Source: Prionace glauca
Taxonomy: Eukaryota; Chordata; Chondrichthyes; Carcharhiniformes; Carcharhinidae
NCBI GenBank assembly: GCA_037974335.1
Contig: CM075739.1
Span: forward strand, 42,291,785-42,355,784
Direction: 5' to 3'
DNA: 64,000 nt
Below, one piece after another: positions 1 through 12,193 of this stretch (position 1 is its first letter; each line of letters opens with the position of its first letter). The translations under genes and the position numbers were made by a program. The notes under the pieces are model-generated. The model ran no database searches. It saw only the letters and a list, made by a program, of their open reading frames with translations, and was not told where the DNA came from.

Positions 1-1884
1 TAGATTGAGTTATATCTTTTTTAATTGTTAAAATAAGCTACTGCCGTTAGTATACTAAGGGTTAACCCTGATCGACAACCTTCTTGAGATCATCCAGGAT
101 CTACAACAAAAGCTGTATGGTGTTCATTGGAAATAACTTCTATTGTCATAATGCTTATTAGGTTTTGTCAAAGTTCAGAGTGACTTTCTACTGCTGCATA
201 GATTCTATCAAATACATGTAAATGCATGGATTGCCAACTATGCTGGAATCAGCCTCTAGGAACTCAGTCTCTCCTGGCCAAATTAGCTTAAGTTAGCTAA
301 CAGCATAGCATAATTAGTTACATTAGGCAAAAATACCTTAAAATGAAGCTTTTTAACTGGGCAAACCATGCAGAGGATCCCACAATCACTCCTTAATTGA
401 GAGACTGCTGTATCTTCTGCACCTGTATTACTGCTACTAGACTACAATAAGCCCTTTAACCTGACAAGTAAAAAGGGTCCTCCCAGGCCATACCCACCCA
501 ATCCCTCTCTCTCTCTCTCTCTCTGTCCCCACGAGCTACAACAACGGTGACCATCACCAGCAACGAGCAGCAGGAGGAAAGCCACCACACCCGAGAAGGA
601 AGGAAGGCCAGACCAAAGGACCAGACTACTCAGAGGACTATAGAGACTAGCGCACAGATAAAGGCCAATATCTGGGTACTTGCCAGTCACGCAAAGTTAA
701 GTCAAGCTCGAGTATTGGATTTGAACTTTAGTATTTTCTGTAAGATAACTTATTGTTGGTTGGGTGGGTGATTATTGATTGTGTGTGTAAATCAATATTG
801 TTGCACTAATACGAAGTCTGCTCGCAATTCTTTGTCCAAAGCAAAAGAGGGAAAACAGACTGTGCAGCAGCCACAATAGTACAGAACTGTATGGGCCTTC
901 TATTAGCAGCGCAGGGGAGAGTGTGCATGGCAGTCAATGAGACATGCTGTTTTTAAGTTAATGAGGATCATAGGATTGAGACAGATGTACATATCATTCA
1001 GGAGCAGGTGTGTCTTTTGCACTCAGTTGCTTAGGACAAATCCTTTGACTGGTGGACCTGACTCCCTAACTTTGGCAGGTGGTTTGGAGATTTTTTTTAA
1101 AACCTTCTCAAGTACCTTATTATAGGCCTGGCCTTGCTCATCTTGCCTGCAGTTATTCAGCTTGTCTCTTGCTGTATCCGTTCTGTCTGCTGTCTTCTTT
1201 CTTTTTTCCACAGCCCAACCCCCCATCTCCTTCCAGTCCTCCCAGTTAATGAACCAACTGAGGAAGAATTTAGAAAGCTGATGGTCAATGATGTAAAAGT
1301 CATGGAGGACCCATGAGGTTGATCTTAGAAAAAAAAGGGGGAAGTATGGAAGTTAAAATGCTCAGATTAAAAGAAAGTCATGCCTTCTCTGTAACAGCTT
1401 GTGAGAATGTTATTAGTTGCAGACCTTCAAGGGAGCCTGTCTGCTTTAGACTAATCTTTTGCCCAGCCCTCAAAACATTCTACTTTTTGACCTTCACCAG
1501 AGGGTGAACAAAACCACATATTTTCCATAACAAATACCAAAAACAAGATATGGGGATATGTTATGCATGTGAAGAATTAAAAAAGTCAATTTTTCATTGA
1601 ATGAGAAAGGGTGAAAAGCCAGGATTTAATTGGCAAATATGTATGTCAATGAAGGATGTGAACAAAATGCTTGTTCCTGATTTGTTGTAATTGACTATAA
1701 CTGATGAGTTATTTCCCTATAATGTCAGAACCACGCCAACCATTTCAATGGAAGATGGGGAATTCTCCTTGTGCTCAAGTAATTAAAGACCTTGCATTGC
1801 ATGCATGGTGTCCAGTGTTGTTTGTATTAAGAGTCGACGAAGTGTGCCTAAGGTTGCTGGTACCCAAGGATTTCTGACAGTATC
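1..1884. other. Unassigned AT-rich DNA with a (CT)n run
   Basis: No gene or repeat family is recognised here. A short (CT)n microsatellite lies at about 505-524. The reading frames present are short, have no recognisable motif and look like chance. Confidence 0.5.
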
Positions 1885-2075
1885 AAGCAATAAAGAATGC
1901 AAAAAGGAATTTGAATATAGGAGTAAAAATGTCTTGCTGCAGTTGTAAAGAGCCTTGGTGAGATCTCACTGAAGTATGGTGTACAGTTTTGGTTCTCCTA
2001 TCTGAAGAGGGATCTAATTGCAAAAGAGGGACTGCAATGAATGTTCAACAGAATCCCTGGGACGGTGGCTGAAGG
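1885..2075 (+). mobile_element. Old CR1 LINE fragment (RT C-terminal part)
   Basis: The plus strand carries a degraded form of the CR1 post-RT block: a 'LLQL.RALV' segment followed by 'YSFGSP' and an 'RG.LQK' stretch, matching the LLQLYRALVRPQLEYCVQFW block in the younger CR1 copies of this window. It is short, frameshifted and old. Confidence 0.5.
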
Positions 2076-3034
2076 AGGGTAATGTCAAATTTATAGTATA
2101 AAAGCCCCATGTTTTAAATATGTGATAAATAGACTAAATTAAGGTAAAGATTACAAGGTGCCTTATATGTAAAATAAAGATTCATCATGTACCTAATAAT
2201 ATACTATATGCAAACCTATTGTTTGTATAATCACAACTGAACCAAGTATTACGAAACTAATCTGTATTCTTCTCTCCTTGTAAACTTTGGCCAGTGGGGA
2301 TCTAATTGCTCAGCATGATGGAAATTAGATAGTAGTAGACAGACCAAATTCTTTTGAGGCAAAGGAATACAGAGTGAGTAGTTCTCCTTATCAGCTTGAT
2401 TTGGGTAGCTATAAGTTAATCAGGACATTGGAATGTATGGGAGCGCATTAGCTCATGGTTAACCAGGTTGGTACAATTTCTCATAATGAGAAATTGATAA
2501 TGAGACCAGACATAGGCAAGGGAATTGACTCCCCTTACCAATTAAAATTTGCAGGTGACAACAACATCCTCGAATCTACCAGATTTACAAAGGTTTTCTA
2601 CTAACGAGGGAAGAATTTTCAGTGCCTTGGACTAATGAATTCTTAATCCTACTGATAGAGCATGTAGTATTGTAATTGAACCCTCTAATTTGGGTGACAA
2701 GCTTGGTGGGAAATCAAAGGGTTCAGCAGAGCACATCAATCTCAGATTTGTACTGTTACGTCAGAAAGGGTAGCTGGTGCTTGCTGACTAACTTTTCTCC
2801 TGAAGCATGCATTAGCAATAAATTTCTTTTCACTCTTTAAATATATGATGTCTTTTGTGGTCTCTGTATTGGTTGACTTCAGCTGAGTACAAGAACCCCA
2901 AGTGAGACACCCCAGAAAATTTCTCTTACAATGGGATTGTTTTGCGAGGAGAAATTGGGGCAACTGCATCTTTATTCCCTGGGCTTATAAAAAATAAAGA
3001 TCAACCCTCATTAAAATTTACAAAATTCTTGCAG
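2076..3034. other. Unassigned DNA
   Basis: I see no coding signal, tRNA-like promoter box or recognisable repeat in this AT-rich stretch. Confidence 0.4.
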
Positions 3035-3680
3035 GTGGATGAAAATGAGATGTTTCTCCCTGGCTGGTGAGTCTAAAATCAGGGGACATAATTTCTGATT
3101 AAGGAATAGGCCATATAAGGCTGAAATGAGGAGGAATTTCTTCACTTGGAGGGTGGTGAATCTTTGGAATTCTCTACCTGAGAGGGCTGTGTGGAAGCTC
3201 AATCATGAGCCATGTTCAAAATAGAAATAGTAAGAAGTCTCACAACACCAGGTTAAAGTCCAACAGGTTTATTTGGCAGCACTAGCTTTCGGAGCCTCAA
3301 ACTCCTCCTTCAGGTGAGTGAGGACTTGTGTTCACAAACAGGGCATATAAAGACACAAACTCAATTTACAAGATAACGGTTGGAATGCAAGTCTTTACAG
3401 GTAACCAAGTCTTCTAGGTACAGACAATATGAGTGGAGAGAGGATTAAGCACAGGTTAAAGAGATGTATATTGTCTCCAGTCAGGACAGTCCCTGGTGTT
3501 GTGAGACTTCTTACTGTACCCACTGCAGTTCAATGCCAGCATCTCCACATCAAAATAGAAATGACATCAAGGGTTATGGAAATAGCACGAAAAGTGCTGC
3601 TTTTTTGGGTAGATGATCAGCCATAATCTAATTCAAAGGCAGATCAAACTCAACGGACTGAGTCTACTCCTGTTACCAAT
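3035..3680 (+). mobile_element. Old CR1 3' end split by a Penelope insertion
   Basis: Before the insertion (to 3215) the plus strand encodes the CR1 tail motif 'RRNFFTWRVVNLWNSL'. After it (from 3563) come the remaining codons and a 3' UTR-like 'gatgatcagccataatct...aatt' segment, as in other CR1 3' ends. The Penelope insert at 3229-3549 separates the halves. Confidence 0.6.
3229..3549. mobile_element. Penelope-like fold-back insertion with 13-bp target duplication
   Basis: The insert starts with the reverse complement of a Penelope 3' tail (AGTAAGAAGTCTCACAACACC) and ends with the same tail in plus orientation followed by a longer terminus finishing in CCACATCA. TCAAAATAGAAAT flanks it at 3216-3228 and 3550-3562. 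The left end lacks the terminal extension seen at the right end. This subfamily has 'gtgagacttcttac' where the larger copy at 10.8 kb has 'gtcagactttttac'. Confidence 0.7.
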
Positions 3681-3854
3681 ATCCCGATAGTGGAAAGGTT
3701 TCTTCCAACACTCTACTGAAACCCTTCATCATTTTGGAAATTGTGATTAAATCTCCGCTTAACTTTCTTTGCTTGAAAGGAATAATCTCACTTTCTCTAG
3801 TCTCAGAATTCAGTCATAACTGAATTCCCTCATCCCGGGTACCATATTAATTTG

Positions 3855-4990
3855 AATCACAGAATCACAGTTGTTATGGAGCAGAAGGAGACCCTTTGGG
3901 CCTGCACTGGTTCTCCAAATAAGCATTTTGACTAAGTGCTATCTCTATAGCACTGCACATTGTTTCTATTCAAATCTAATCATGACCTTCTGAATACCTC
4001 CATCATACTTCCAGACAGTGCATTCCAGAACTGAACCACTTGTGTGGAAAAAGTTTTTCTCGCATCACATTTGCTTCTTTTGCAAATCATTTAAAATCTA
4101 TGTCCTCTTGTTCTCAATCCTTTTATGAGTAAAAAAAGTTTCTCCTATCAACTCTGTCCAGCTCCCCCACAATTTTAAATGTTTCTATCAAATTGCCTCC
4201 TCAGGAGAACAGTAACAATCTCTCCACTCTCTCCTCATAACTGAAGTTTCTCATTCCTGGAAACATTGTTGTGCACTTTTTCTGCACACTCTCCAATGTG
4301 TTCATAATTTTCCTACAGTGTAGCACTGAGAATTGTACACAGCATAACCTCCTTGCCCTTGTGCTCTTTCCCCCATAAATAAAGCCCAGCATACTATATG
4401 CTTTATTATCTGTTCTCTTCTTTTGCTCCTGCATCCCCCGAAGAATTATACTCCTTATTTTCTATTGTCTGCCCATATTCTTCCTACTAACATGCATCCT
4501 CATATTTCTCCACACTGAACTTCAGCTGCTGCCTATCTGCCCACTTTATCAACTTGTCTATGTCATTTTGAAGTTATACACTATCCTCCTCACAGTTTAT
4601 AATGCTTCCAAGTCTTGTTTCATCCACCTATGTCTCTTGGACTGGTGGTCTCCCATTCCCTGTCTACCAACAGGCCCTTAAGCTGTGGTGTGACCATCTC
4701 TCCGAAAGTAGTTACCCAACCTCATGAATATTCCACATTGATTCCAACTGCCACTTGCATTCTGAAACCAGCTGGCAGCATTTCCTGCACATATGATCAT
4801 ATGGAACATCAGTTGTATTCGTATCATCCCACATATTACAGGCTACACATTCCACTCAACCAAGCTGCCATACCATGTCTTAACTTTGCTTCCTTTACAT
4901 TAACTTTATTCTGCTTTGAATTACTTGTATTACTTTATCATATTAGCTCTGACTTGCCCTTTATTCCTGGTGTTTCTCAATTACATCCAA
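3855..4990 (-). mobile_element. Old CR1 LINE fragment
   Basis: The minus strand contains a degraded CR1 C-terminal block, including 'VQFSVLHCRK', 'LESVQKKCTTMFPGM' and 'SYEERVERL'. A 3' end-like 'gaatcacagaatcacag' lies at about 3855. There is no usable frame, and the far boundary is uncertain. Confidence 0.55.
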
Positions 4991-5163
4991 GTATAGATAA
5001 TTCTTTAAAAATTAAACGCTTTTCTAATTTACAGTGATTAGAAGACAACTCCTAATAGCAATTCCTTATCAATCATCAACTTGTGATTTTCCTATGATGC
5101 CACTATTTGTTTCTCTCATTCACCTTTTGAACTCTGCATGACACAGTTCTAAGTAGCTGAATG

Positions 5164-5456
5164 TGTTAGAGTATGACAACTGTGTATTAGATGTAATGTG
5201 ACCTTTGGTAACAAGCTGTAAGAGTCAGCTGACCCAGTAAACCATGGAACTAATTACAGAATGATGTGATGACCAGCTGACTCACTTTAAATAAGAACGT
5301 GTAGGGAATTATGGGGAACTGAGATTGGTGCAGGGCAAGGCCCCAAGTTTGGGGGAATGAAGTTTCTTTATTAAACCCTTTCTTTGATTTATAAGTTGGA
5401 GTAAGTTTTATTATATTTTTACTGTCTACATTTGAAAAGTTCCTTCCAAGGAAACA
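5164..5456 (+). repeat. 5' LTR of the copia-type fossil
   Basis: The 293-bp repeat begins TGTTAGAG and ends GAAACA. It is colinear with 9758-10061, sharing the segments 'gtattagatgtaatgtgacc', 'gtaacaagctgtaagagtca' and 'atgaagtttctttattaaac'. Confidence 0.85.
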
Positions 5457-5857
5457 TTGGTAGCCATTGAAAACCCATTGTAACTTGGTGTTTGTTTTTG
5501 AAGAAGTGTTACAACTATAAACTGGTGGAATTTGATTGTCCACCTGTCTTCTCAGATGCCAAATCATATAGGCAATGGAAGGCAGAGGTGGAAATGTGGA
5601 TCCTTGTCACCACAGTACCCAAAAAAAGCAACGTATGGCATTGGCTTTGTCACTTCCAATTAGGAGCAAGATAAGGAGCAAAGTATTCCAATTGGACAGC
5701 AGATGCCCTAAATAAAGAAGAAGAGCTACAACTTAGATAAGATTTACCAAAAAGACAAGTTCTTAGAGAATTATGATGGATGGGTGATGCTTGACAGGAT
5801 TAGGAGACAAGATACTCAGTCTATGGAAGAGTATTTCATGGATTTTGAGAAGGGCCA

Positions 5858-6035
5858 TAACATAAGAACATAAGAAATAGGAGCAGGAGTAGGCCATCTA
5901 GCCCTTCGAGCCTGCCCCGCCATTCAATAAGATCATGGCTGATCTGTCGTGGCTCAGTTCCACCTTCCCGCCCTCTCCCCATAACCCTTAATCCCTTCTC
6001 TTATCAAAAACAATCCCTTCTCTTATCAAAAACAA
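5858..6035 (-). mobile_element. CR1-A 3' end fragment nested in the copia fossil
   Basis: It begins with the CR1-A terminus (ACATAAGAACATAAGAAATA) and continues through the 'cttcgagcctgccccgccat' 3' UTR to the tail of ORF2. The inner end contains a short duplication of 'cccttctcttatcaaaaaca'. It is severely 5'-truncated. Confidence 0.8.
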
Positions 6036-9000
6036 GCTAATGACATTTAATTTGGAGATTCCAGATGTAGTATTGGCCTTTAAGTTGTTGGACTGTGCAT
6101 GTCTGTCATAATTGGATATTCTTTTAGTAATGACTGGAGTACAATTAAAGGGAACAGAGCCCCTCTTTGATCAAATGGCAGCATCATTAAAAAAGTTTTT
6201 AGGGAAACAATCATTCCCTGCCACCTTGTTCAATACAGACCAGAATACCATAGTGCCCAGAATAGAGAAGTCAATGGTGACTCAGCCACATGCCAGACCA
6301 AATGATACATGAAGGCCCTTAAACAGACAGTTACATTAATAACAGGCCGAAAACACTTAACAGATTTGAAAATGAGGAAAGAAGGCACATATTTGATACT
6401 GATAAAAGACATTTAAATCAAAGGAATGCTAGAGGGATTGTGAATCGCTGTTTCCATTACGATTCCACATAACACTACTTTGTAAACTGCCCATAAAGAA
6501 GAAATTGGGTCTTTGAAACCACATGTGACACACAATATGTGGAAACCAACAGTGACGAGGATAAGAACCAGGAAGGCATTGTTTCTGTGGCAGGAAAGTT
6601 GAATCACATAATCGTCCTGATGACAGGCTCTTTCAAGTGTGCTGTTTTGGATAGTGGATGTACATCCATTGTCTGCGGCCAAGATTGGCTAAATTGTTAT
6701 TTAGGATCTCTTGATCATAAAGAGAAAAAAAGTAAAAGAACATGATAGTTCCATTTGCTTTAGGTTCGGAGAAGACAATATTTCATCTTCCTTCAAAACG
6801 GTGTAACTTCCCTATAGGATTGCAGGATTCAGTTTATTTGTAAGTACACATATAGTTTCCAATGATATACCTTTGCTGTTAAGTAGGTCTGTGATGAAGA
6901 AAGCTCAGATGACTATCGATTTGAAACAGGATAAAGCTGTGGTATTTGGGAAAACTGTGGACCTACGTTTTATAAGATCTGGCCACTATTGTCTTCCTCT
7001 AAGCGAACCAAAATTATCAGACCAAAGGATTCATGAGGCATTAGTGTCGCCAACAGACAACAGCATGATGGACAAAAAAAGATTATTCTGAAACTCCACA
7101 AGCAGATTGGTCATATAGCACTGTGAAGACTGGTAGCACTGCTGAAAGGTGCAGATGTGCTGGACAAAGGATATAATGATCTCATAGAACAAATATCAAC
7201 CCAGTATAAAGTTTGCATTAAATATAGAAGGACATCCCCACATCTAGTCATGACTCTACCACTCGCACAAGATTTCAATGATGTAGTGGCGATGGATCTA
7301 AAGATATGGGACAAGGATAAAAGCATCTATTATTGCACTTCGTGAACATAGCCATCTGGTTTAGCAAATCCACGGTGAGTTACAGCAAAGATAAAAAGAC
7401 CATTAGGGATAAAATTATGATGCACTGGATTGGAACAGGATTGGGAGCACCGCCTAAATTTTTGACAGACAATGGGGGCAAATTTGCAAATGATAAGTTT
7501 CAAGATATGTGCAAAAACTTAAATATTTAATTCTGCACAGTGCAGCAGAGAGCCCATTCAGCAATGGCCTCTGTGAAAGGAATCACACAGTTATAGATGA
7601 CATGTTCCAGAGTGCAAGAGTGGAAAGGGCCCTGCAAAGTGATAGGAGTAAATGGTAAGGTAATTATATTACAACACGGTAACCAGACAGTGTGAGTTAA
7701 CTCTTCGAGAGTAGTGGGAATTGGGTATGGATTTAGAGCATCTGAGCAAGATGCAGAAGGACAGGAGGCACCTTACATGCACATACCTGGAGTTATTATG
7801 AGGATCAGTCAACAATGTATAAGAGGGTATCTGATGATCAAAGTACAAGTGAAGCAGGTTCAGCTACCCAAAGCAGGCACAATGATATCATACATACTCA
7901 AAGGGTCAAGTGAGTGGAGAGATGCCACTATAATTGGGAAAGCAGGAAAAACCACAGGAAAGTACAAATGCTTGCTCAACCTCCAAGAGCGAGGGCAAGA
8001 AGACAAAGCTATAGATTGGGAAAATAGGGTGGACAGATGGAAGCAAAAAAAAGCAAGATCTAAGGCCTGAAGATGAGACAGTAAGCATTCGTGAACCCAG
8101 GAAAAAGTCACGAGTCTGTGACCAAAGTTGTGTCAACTGAGGACAGCAGTCTGAGAGTAGCAGTCCTGCTAGAAACAGACATGGCAGTAGAGATCGGAGC
8201 TTAACGAGGAAGGGTAAGAATCAAACCAATAGAAATTGAATAGAAGTGGAATAGAAGTGGAAGCCCCCACGATAAGGAATTATTGATAGCTGCAAACAAA
8301 ATGGAGCTTGCAGAAGTAAGAGAAGCCAAACAAAGACAGCTGGACAGTTGAAAAGAATTTGGGGTGTACACTGAAGTCCCAGATGAAGGGCAGTCTGCTT
8401 TCTCCCATAGGCAGCTTTGCAAGAGAAAGTTTTGCAAGAAGGGACATTAAAAGCTAAAGCCAGATTAGTAGCCCATGGGAAGAGAAACATTTGGATGGTG
8501 GAGACATTAGGGTTGATTCATCCACAGCAGGGAAAGTGACACTGAATTTTTTTTCGCTATTCTAGCTTCCAATAATTGGATGTGCAAATCAATAGATATC
8601 AAAGCAGCAATTCTGCAGAGTGAAACCTTTCAGAGAAAAGATTTTTCGAGGCCAGCCAAAGAAGCAGGTAATACACAGGGACATTTGTGGAAATTAAATA
8701 AATGTGTATATGGGTTAAGTGATGCATCATGGCTTTGGTATTTCTCTGTACAATTTGTATTGCTGAAGAATGGCTGTGTCCATTTGAAAACAAATCCAGC
8801 AATGTTTTACTGGAAGAAAAATTAGCTAGAATTTTTGTGATGCATGTGGATAATTTCCTGTGGGGTGGCACAGAAGAATTTGAAAAATGGATAGCTGAGA
8901 AGCTGAAAACAGAGTTTAAAATAGGGAGTCAAGCAGCTGGTGCTTTTCGATAACTTGGTCTTGATATCTGATGAAGTACATCTGGTGTAAAGATAAGTCA

Positions 9001-9757
9001 AAAGGGAGATCAAAACAATGTGGATCCCATTCCCATCACCAGAGAGAGGTCAATGGAAAAAGAGGAATGGCCCAACGATAAAGAAACAGAATAGTTGAAG
9101 AGTATGAAAGGACAGCTGAATTGGCTATGCACATAGACAAGGCCAGATGGGAGCGATAATGTCCTAGAGCTCAGTAATATGTTGAAGTGAACCACAGTAG
9201 AGATCCTGCAGGCTAATAAAACATTAAAAAAGTTAAAATTAGGGGAATGTGTAATTAATTCCCAGCACTACAAGAAACCGAAGATATAAAATTAATCGTT
9301 TTTAGTGATGCTTCACATGCCAATCTCCCAGACGGACATTCAAGCGGTGCTGGATTCATAATATTCCTGATAGGTAAGGAAGGAAAATGTTGCCCCTTGG
9401 TCTGGGAAGCAAAGAAAATAAGAAGAATAGTCAAAAGCACAATATGGGAATATATTTGTCTGACACATTAACAAGAATTATTTGTTATGGGGACATCAGG
9501 TAAGAAAGTACCAATTGAGTGTTATGTGAACAATGTTCACTCAACAAACAGTGTAACAGAAAAGCAGCTAAGAATTGATTTGGCCAGCGTTAAACAAATG
9601 CTGGAAAACAAAAGTTTCCAAACTTAACTGGGTGACTGCAAATCTACAGCTGTCTGACTGTTTTACAATAAGGGTGCAGGTACTGGAAAGTTATTAAGAA
9701 TACTGGAGGATGGTTGTCTTAAATTATTTTGAAATAAAAATTAAAATAAAGGGAATC

Positions 9758-10061
9758 TGTTGGAATGTAACTGGTGACAACTTCGTATTAGATGTAATGT
9801 GACCAATAGTAACAAGCTGTAAGAGTCAGCTGACCCAATAAAGCATGGAACCAATTACTGAATGTGATGGTCAGCTGACCAGGTGACTCAATATAAATAA
9901 GAATCTGTTGGGAATTTTGGCTAACTTGGATTGGCCAAGGGCGCGGCCTCACGTTTGGAGTAATGAAGTTTCTTTATTAAACCCTTTCCTTGATTTATAA
10001 GTTGGAGTAAGCTTTGTTCTATTTTTATTGCTGCATTTGAAGAATTCCTTCCAAGAAAACA
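9758..10061 (+). repeat. 3' LTR of the copia-type fossil
   Basis: This is the partner of 5164-5456. It begins TGTTGGAA and ends GAAAACA, and is preceded by an A/G-rich tract ending AAAGGGAATC that could be the polypurine tract. The GAATG target duplication follows directly. Confidence 0.85.
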
Positions 10062-10269
10062 GAATGGTCCAGGGCTCTCCAACTCCCGGATAAGTGATCG
10101 GTATTAGGGGATTCATTAAAAACATTTCTGTGGCGGTATATGACTCCAGGATGGTAGGTTGCCTCCCTGGTGGCAGCATCAAATTTGCCATAGGGCAGCT
10201 GCAGGACATTTTTCTGAGGCTGGGTGAACAGTCTAAGATCCTGATGTACATCAGTACAACTTGAGGAAA

Positions 10270-10565
10270 GGAAAGGGCATGAAGGTGGCTCTTGAATGAT
10301 ATCAATGGTTTGGTTGAGTGGGCAGAGAAGTGGCAAATGGAATTAAATGCAGAGAAGTATGGGGTATTGCACATGAGATGAGCAAACAAAGCTAGAAAAT
10401 ACCCGAAAAATGGCAGGATCTACTGAGAGGGTAGAGGAAGTGAAATACCCTGGAGTGCATATCCACAGGTCCCTGAAGGTGGCAGGAAAGCTGGATAAGG
10501 TGATAAGGAAAGCATGTGGAACACTTTTCCTTATAGGACAAGGTATTGAGTACAATAGCAGGGAT
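10270..10565 (+). mobile_element. Old CR1 LINE fragment (after the RT active site)
   Basis: The plus strand encodes 'LVEWAEKWQMELNAEKYGVLH' in pieces, then a decayed 'YPGVHIHRSLKVAGKLDKV', the CR1 block between the RT catalytic motif and the C-terminal domain. The frame is broken. The stretches on either side (10067-10269 and 10566-10750) are unassigned. Confidence 0.6.
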
Positions 10566-11293
10566 GTAGTATGTACCAAGGGGGCTGGAGTAGGACTGGA
10601 ACAGGGAATGCTCCACATCAAGAGAGTCTCATCAAGTCTCATCGAAAGAGACGACTCCCCGCTCCCAGGCCAACTGCCACATTCCTCAAGTTGTCCTCTG
10701 ACAATCTCTACCTTTTTTACGCCATTCACACATTCTGACCTCTTAATGGAAAAAAATAAATGCAGTAAAAAGTCTGACAACACCAGGTTTTAGTCCAACC
10801 TATTTATTTGATAGTAAACTCACTAGCTTTCGAGGGGATTCCCTCTTCTTCAGGTGAATGGAGAGTTCTGGCGTCAGACAGGGCATATAAAGCACAGACA
10901 GTTTAGAGATTACTGATTAAAATGCGAATCTTTACACCTAACCTGCTGTTCAAGTCCTAAAGTTGCTGACAATGTGTGTGGAAGGAGCACTGATCACAGA
11001 TTAAAGAGATGTGTATTGTCTCCAGACAGTACAGTAAGTGAGGTTTTGCAAACCCAGGCAAGTCACGGGGGTTACAGATAGTGCGACATGAACCCAAGAT
11101 CCCTGTTGAGACCGTCCTCATGTGTGCGGAACTTGGCCATCAGTCTCTGTTCAGCGACTCTGCGCTGTCATGTGTCGTGAAGGCCGCCTTGGAGAATGCT
11201 TACCCGAAGGTCAGAGGCTGAATGCCTGTGACCACTGAAGTGTTCGCCAACAGGAAGGGAACAGTCTTGCCTGGTGATTGTCAAGCGATGTTG

Positions 11294-11750
11294 TCATAGC
11301 GTCTGCATGGTCTCCCCAATGTACCATGCTTCGGGACATCCTTTCTTGCAACGTATCAGGTGGACAACGTTGGCCGAGTTGCAAGAATATTTACCATGTA
11401 CCTGGTGGATGGTATTCTCACGTGTGATGATGGTATCCATGTCAATGATCCGGCATGTCTTGCAGAGGTTGCTGTGGCAGGGTTGTGTGGTATTGTGGTC
11501 ACTATTCTCCTGAAGGCTGGGTAGTTTGCTGCGAACAATGGTCTGTTTGAGGTTGTGTGGTTGTCTGAAGGCAAGAAGTGGGGATGTGGGGATGGCCCTG
11601 GCGAGATGTTTGTCTTCATCAATGATATGTTGAAGACTCCAGAGAAGATGTCGTAGCTTCTCCACTCCAGGGAAGTACTGGACGACAAAGGGTACTCTGT
11701 CCACTGTGTCCCGTGTTTGTCTTCTGAGTAGATCGGTGTGGTTTTTCGCT
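11294..11750 (-). pseudogene. Penelope-like protein, C-terminal part (left arm)
   Basis: Read on the minus strand, this encodes the end of the RT module ('VPFVVQYFPGVEKLRHLL', 'PLLAFRQPHNLKQTIVRSKL'), then a cysteine-rich linker (CHSNLCKTC) and the start of the GIY-YIG nuclease ('HLIRCKKGC', 'WYIGETMQTL'). The conserved PLLAFRxPxNLKxxIVRSKL block is typical of Penelope-like elements of the Neptune type. The frame ends at a TGA just after MQTL that the right arm shares. Upstream RT motifs are missing because the copy is 5'-truncated at the junction with the inverted arm. Confidence 0.75.
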
Positions 11751-11751
11751 G

Positions 11752-12193
11752 TGACCACAATACCACACAACCTTGCCACAGCAACCTCCGCAAGACATGC
11801 CGGATCATCGACATGGATACCATCATCACACGTGAGAATACCATCCACCAGGTACATGGTAAATACACTTGCAACTCGGCCAACATTGTCTACCTGATAC
11901 GTTGCAAGAAAGGATGTCCCGAAGCAAGGTACATTGGGGAGACCATGCAGACGCTATGACAACGGATAAATGAACATCGCTCGACAATCACCAGGCAAGA
12001 CTGTTCCCTTCCTGTTGGCGAACACATCAGTGGTCATAGGCATTCAGCCTCTGACCTTCAGGTAAGCATTCTCCAAGGCGGCCTTCACGACACATGACAG
12101 CGCAGAGTCGCTGAACAGAGACTGATGGCCAAGTTCCGCACACATGAGGACGGTCTCAACAGGGATCTTGGGTTCATGTCACACTATCTGTAA
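11752..12193 (+). pseudogene. Penelope-like GIY-YIG endonuclease (right arm)
   Basis: The plus strand reads 'CHSNLRKTCRIIDMDTIITR', then 'NIVYLIRCKKGCPEARYIGE', a TGA after MQTL, 'QRINEHRSTI', 'PVGEHISGHRHSASDL', another TGA, and 'GLNRDLGFMSHYL' with a terminal TAA. The order Cys-rich linker, Y-L-I, Y-I-G-E-T, R-x3-H and the GLN end matches the C-terminal nuclease of Penelope-like elements. Two internal stops make it non-functional. It has about ten bases near 11962-11975 that the left arm lacks. Confidence 0.75.

Larger units (their letters stand above)
5164..10061 (+). mobile_element. Ty1/copia-type LTR retrotransposon fossil, broken
   Basis: Two related LTRs beginning TG and ending CA flank about 4.3 kb of internal sequence, with GAATG duplicated on both sides (5159-5163 and 10062-10066). 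Gag-like sequence lies at about 5500-6300. A protease-like segment with D-S-G lies near 6650, integrase-like sequence at about 7100-7530, reverse transcriptase at about 8580-8950 ('KLNKCVYGLSDASW', then a V-D-N motif), and RNase H from about 9290. Integrase before RT is the Ty1/copia order. The coding region is broken in many places. The LTRs have clearly diverged, so the copy is old. A CR1 fragment is nested at 5858-6035. Confidence 0.85.

Noticed and set aside
4615-5037. 140-codon plus-strand frame
   Set aside because: It overlaps and continues past an old minus-strand CR1, has low-complexity composition and no motif or splice context.
10343-10793. Opposing frames of 146 and 127 codons
   Set aside because: They lie over an old CR1 fragment and the start of the Penelope insert. 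The plus-strand reading is a decayed CR1 block, the other its shadow.
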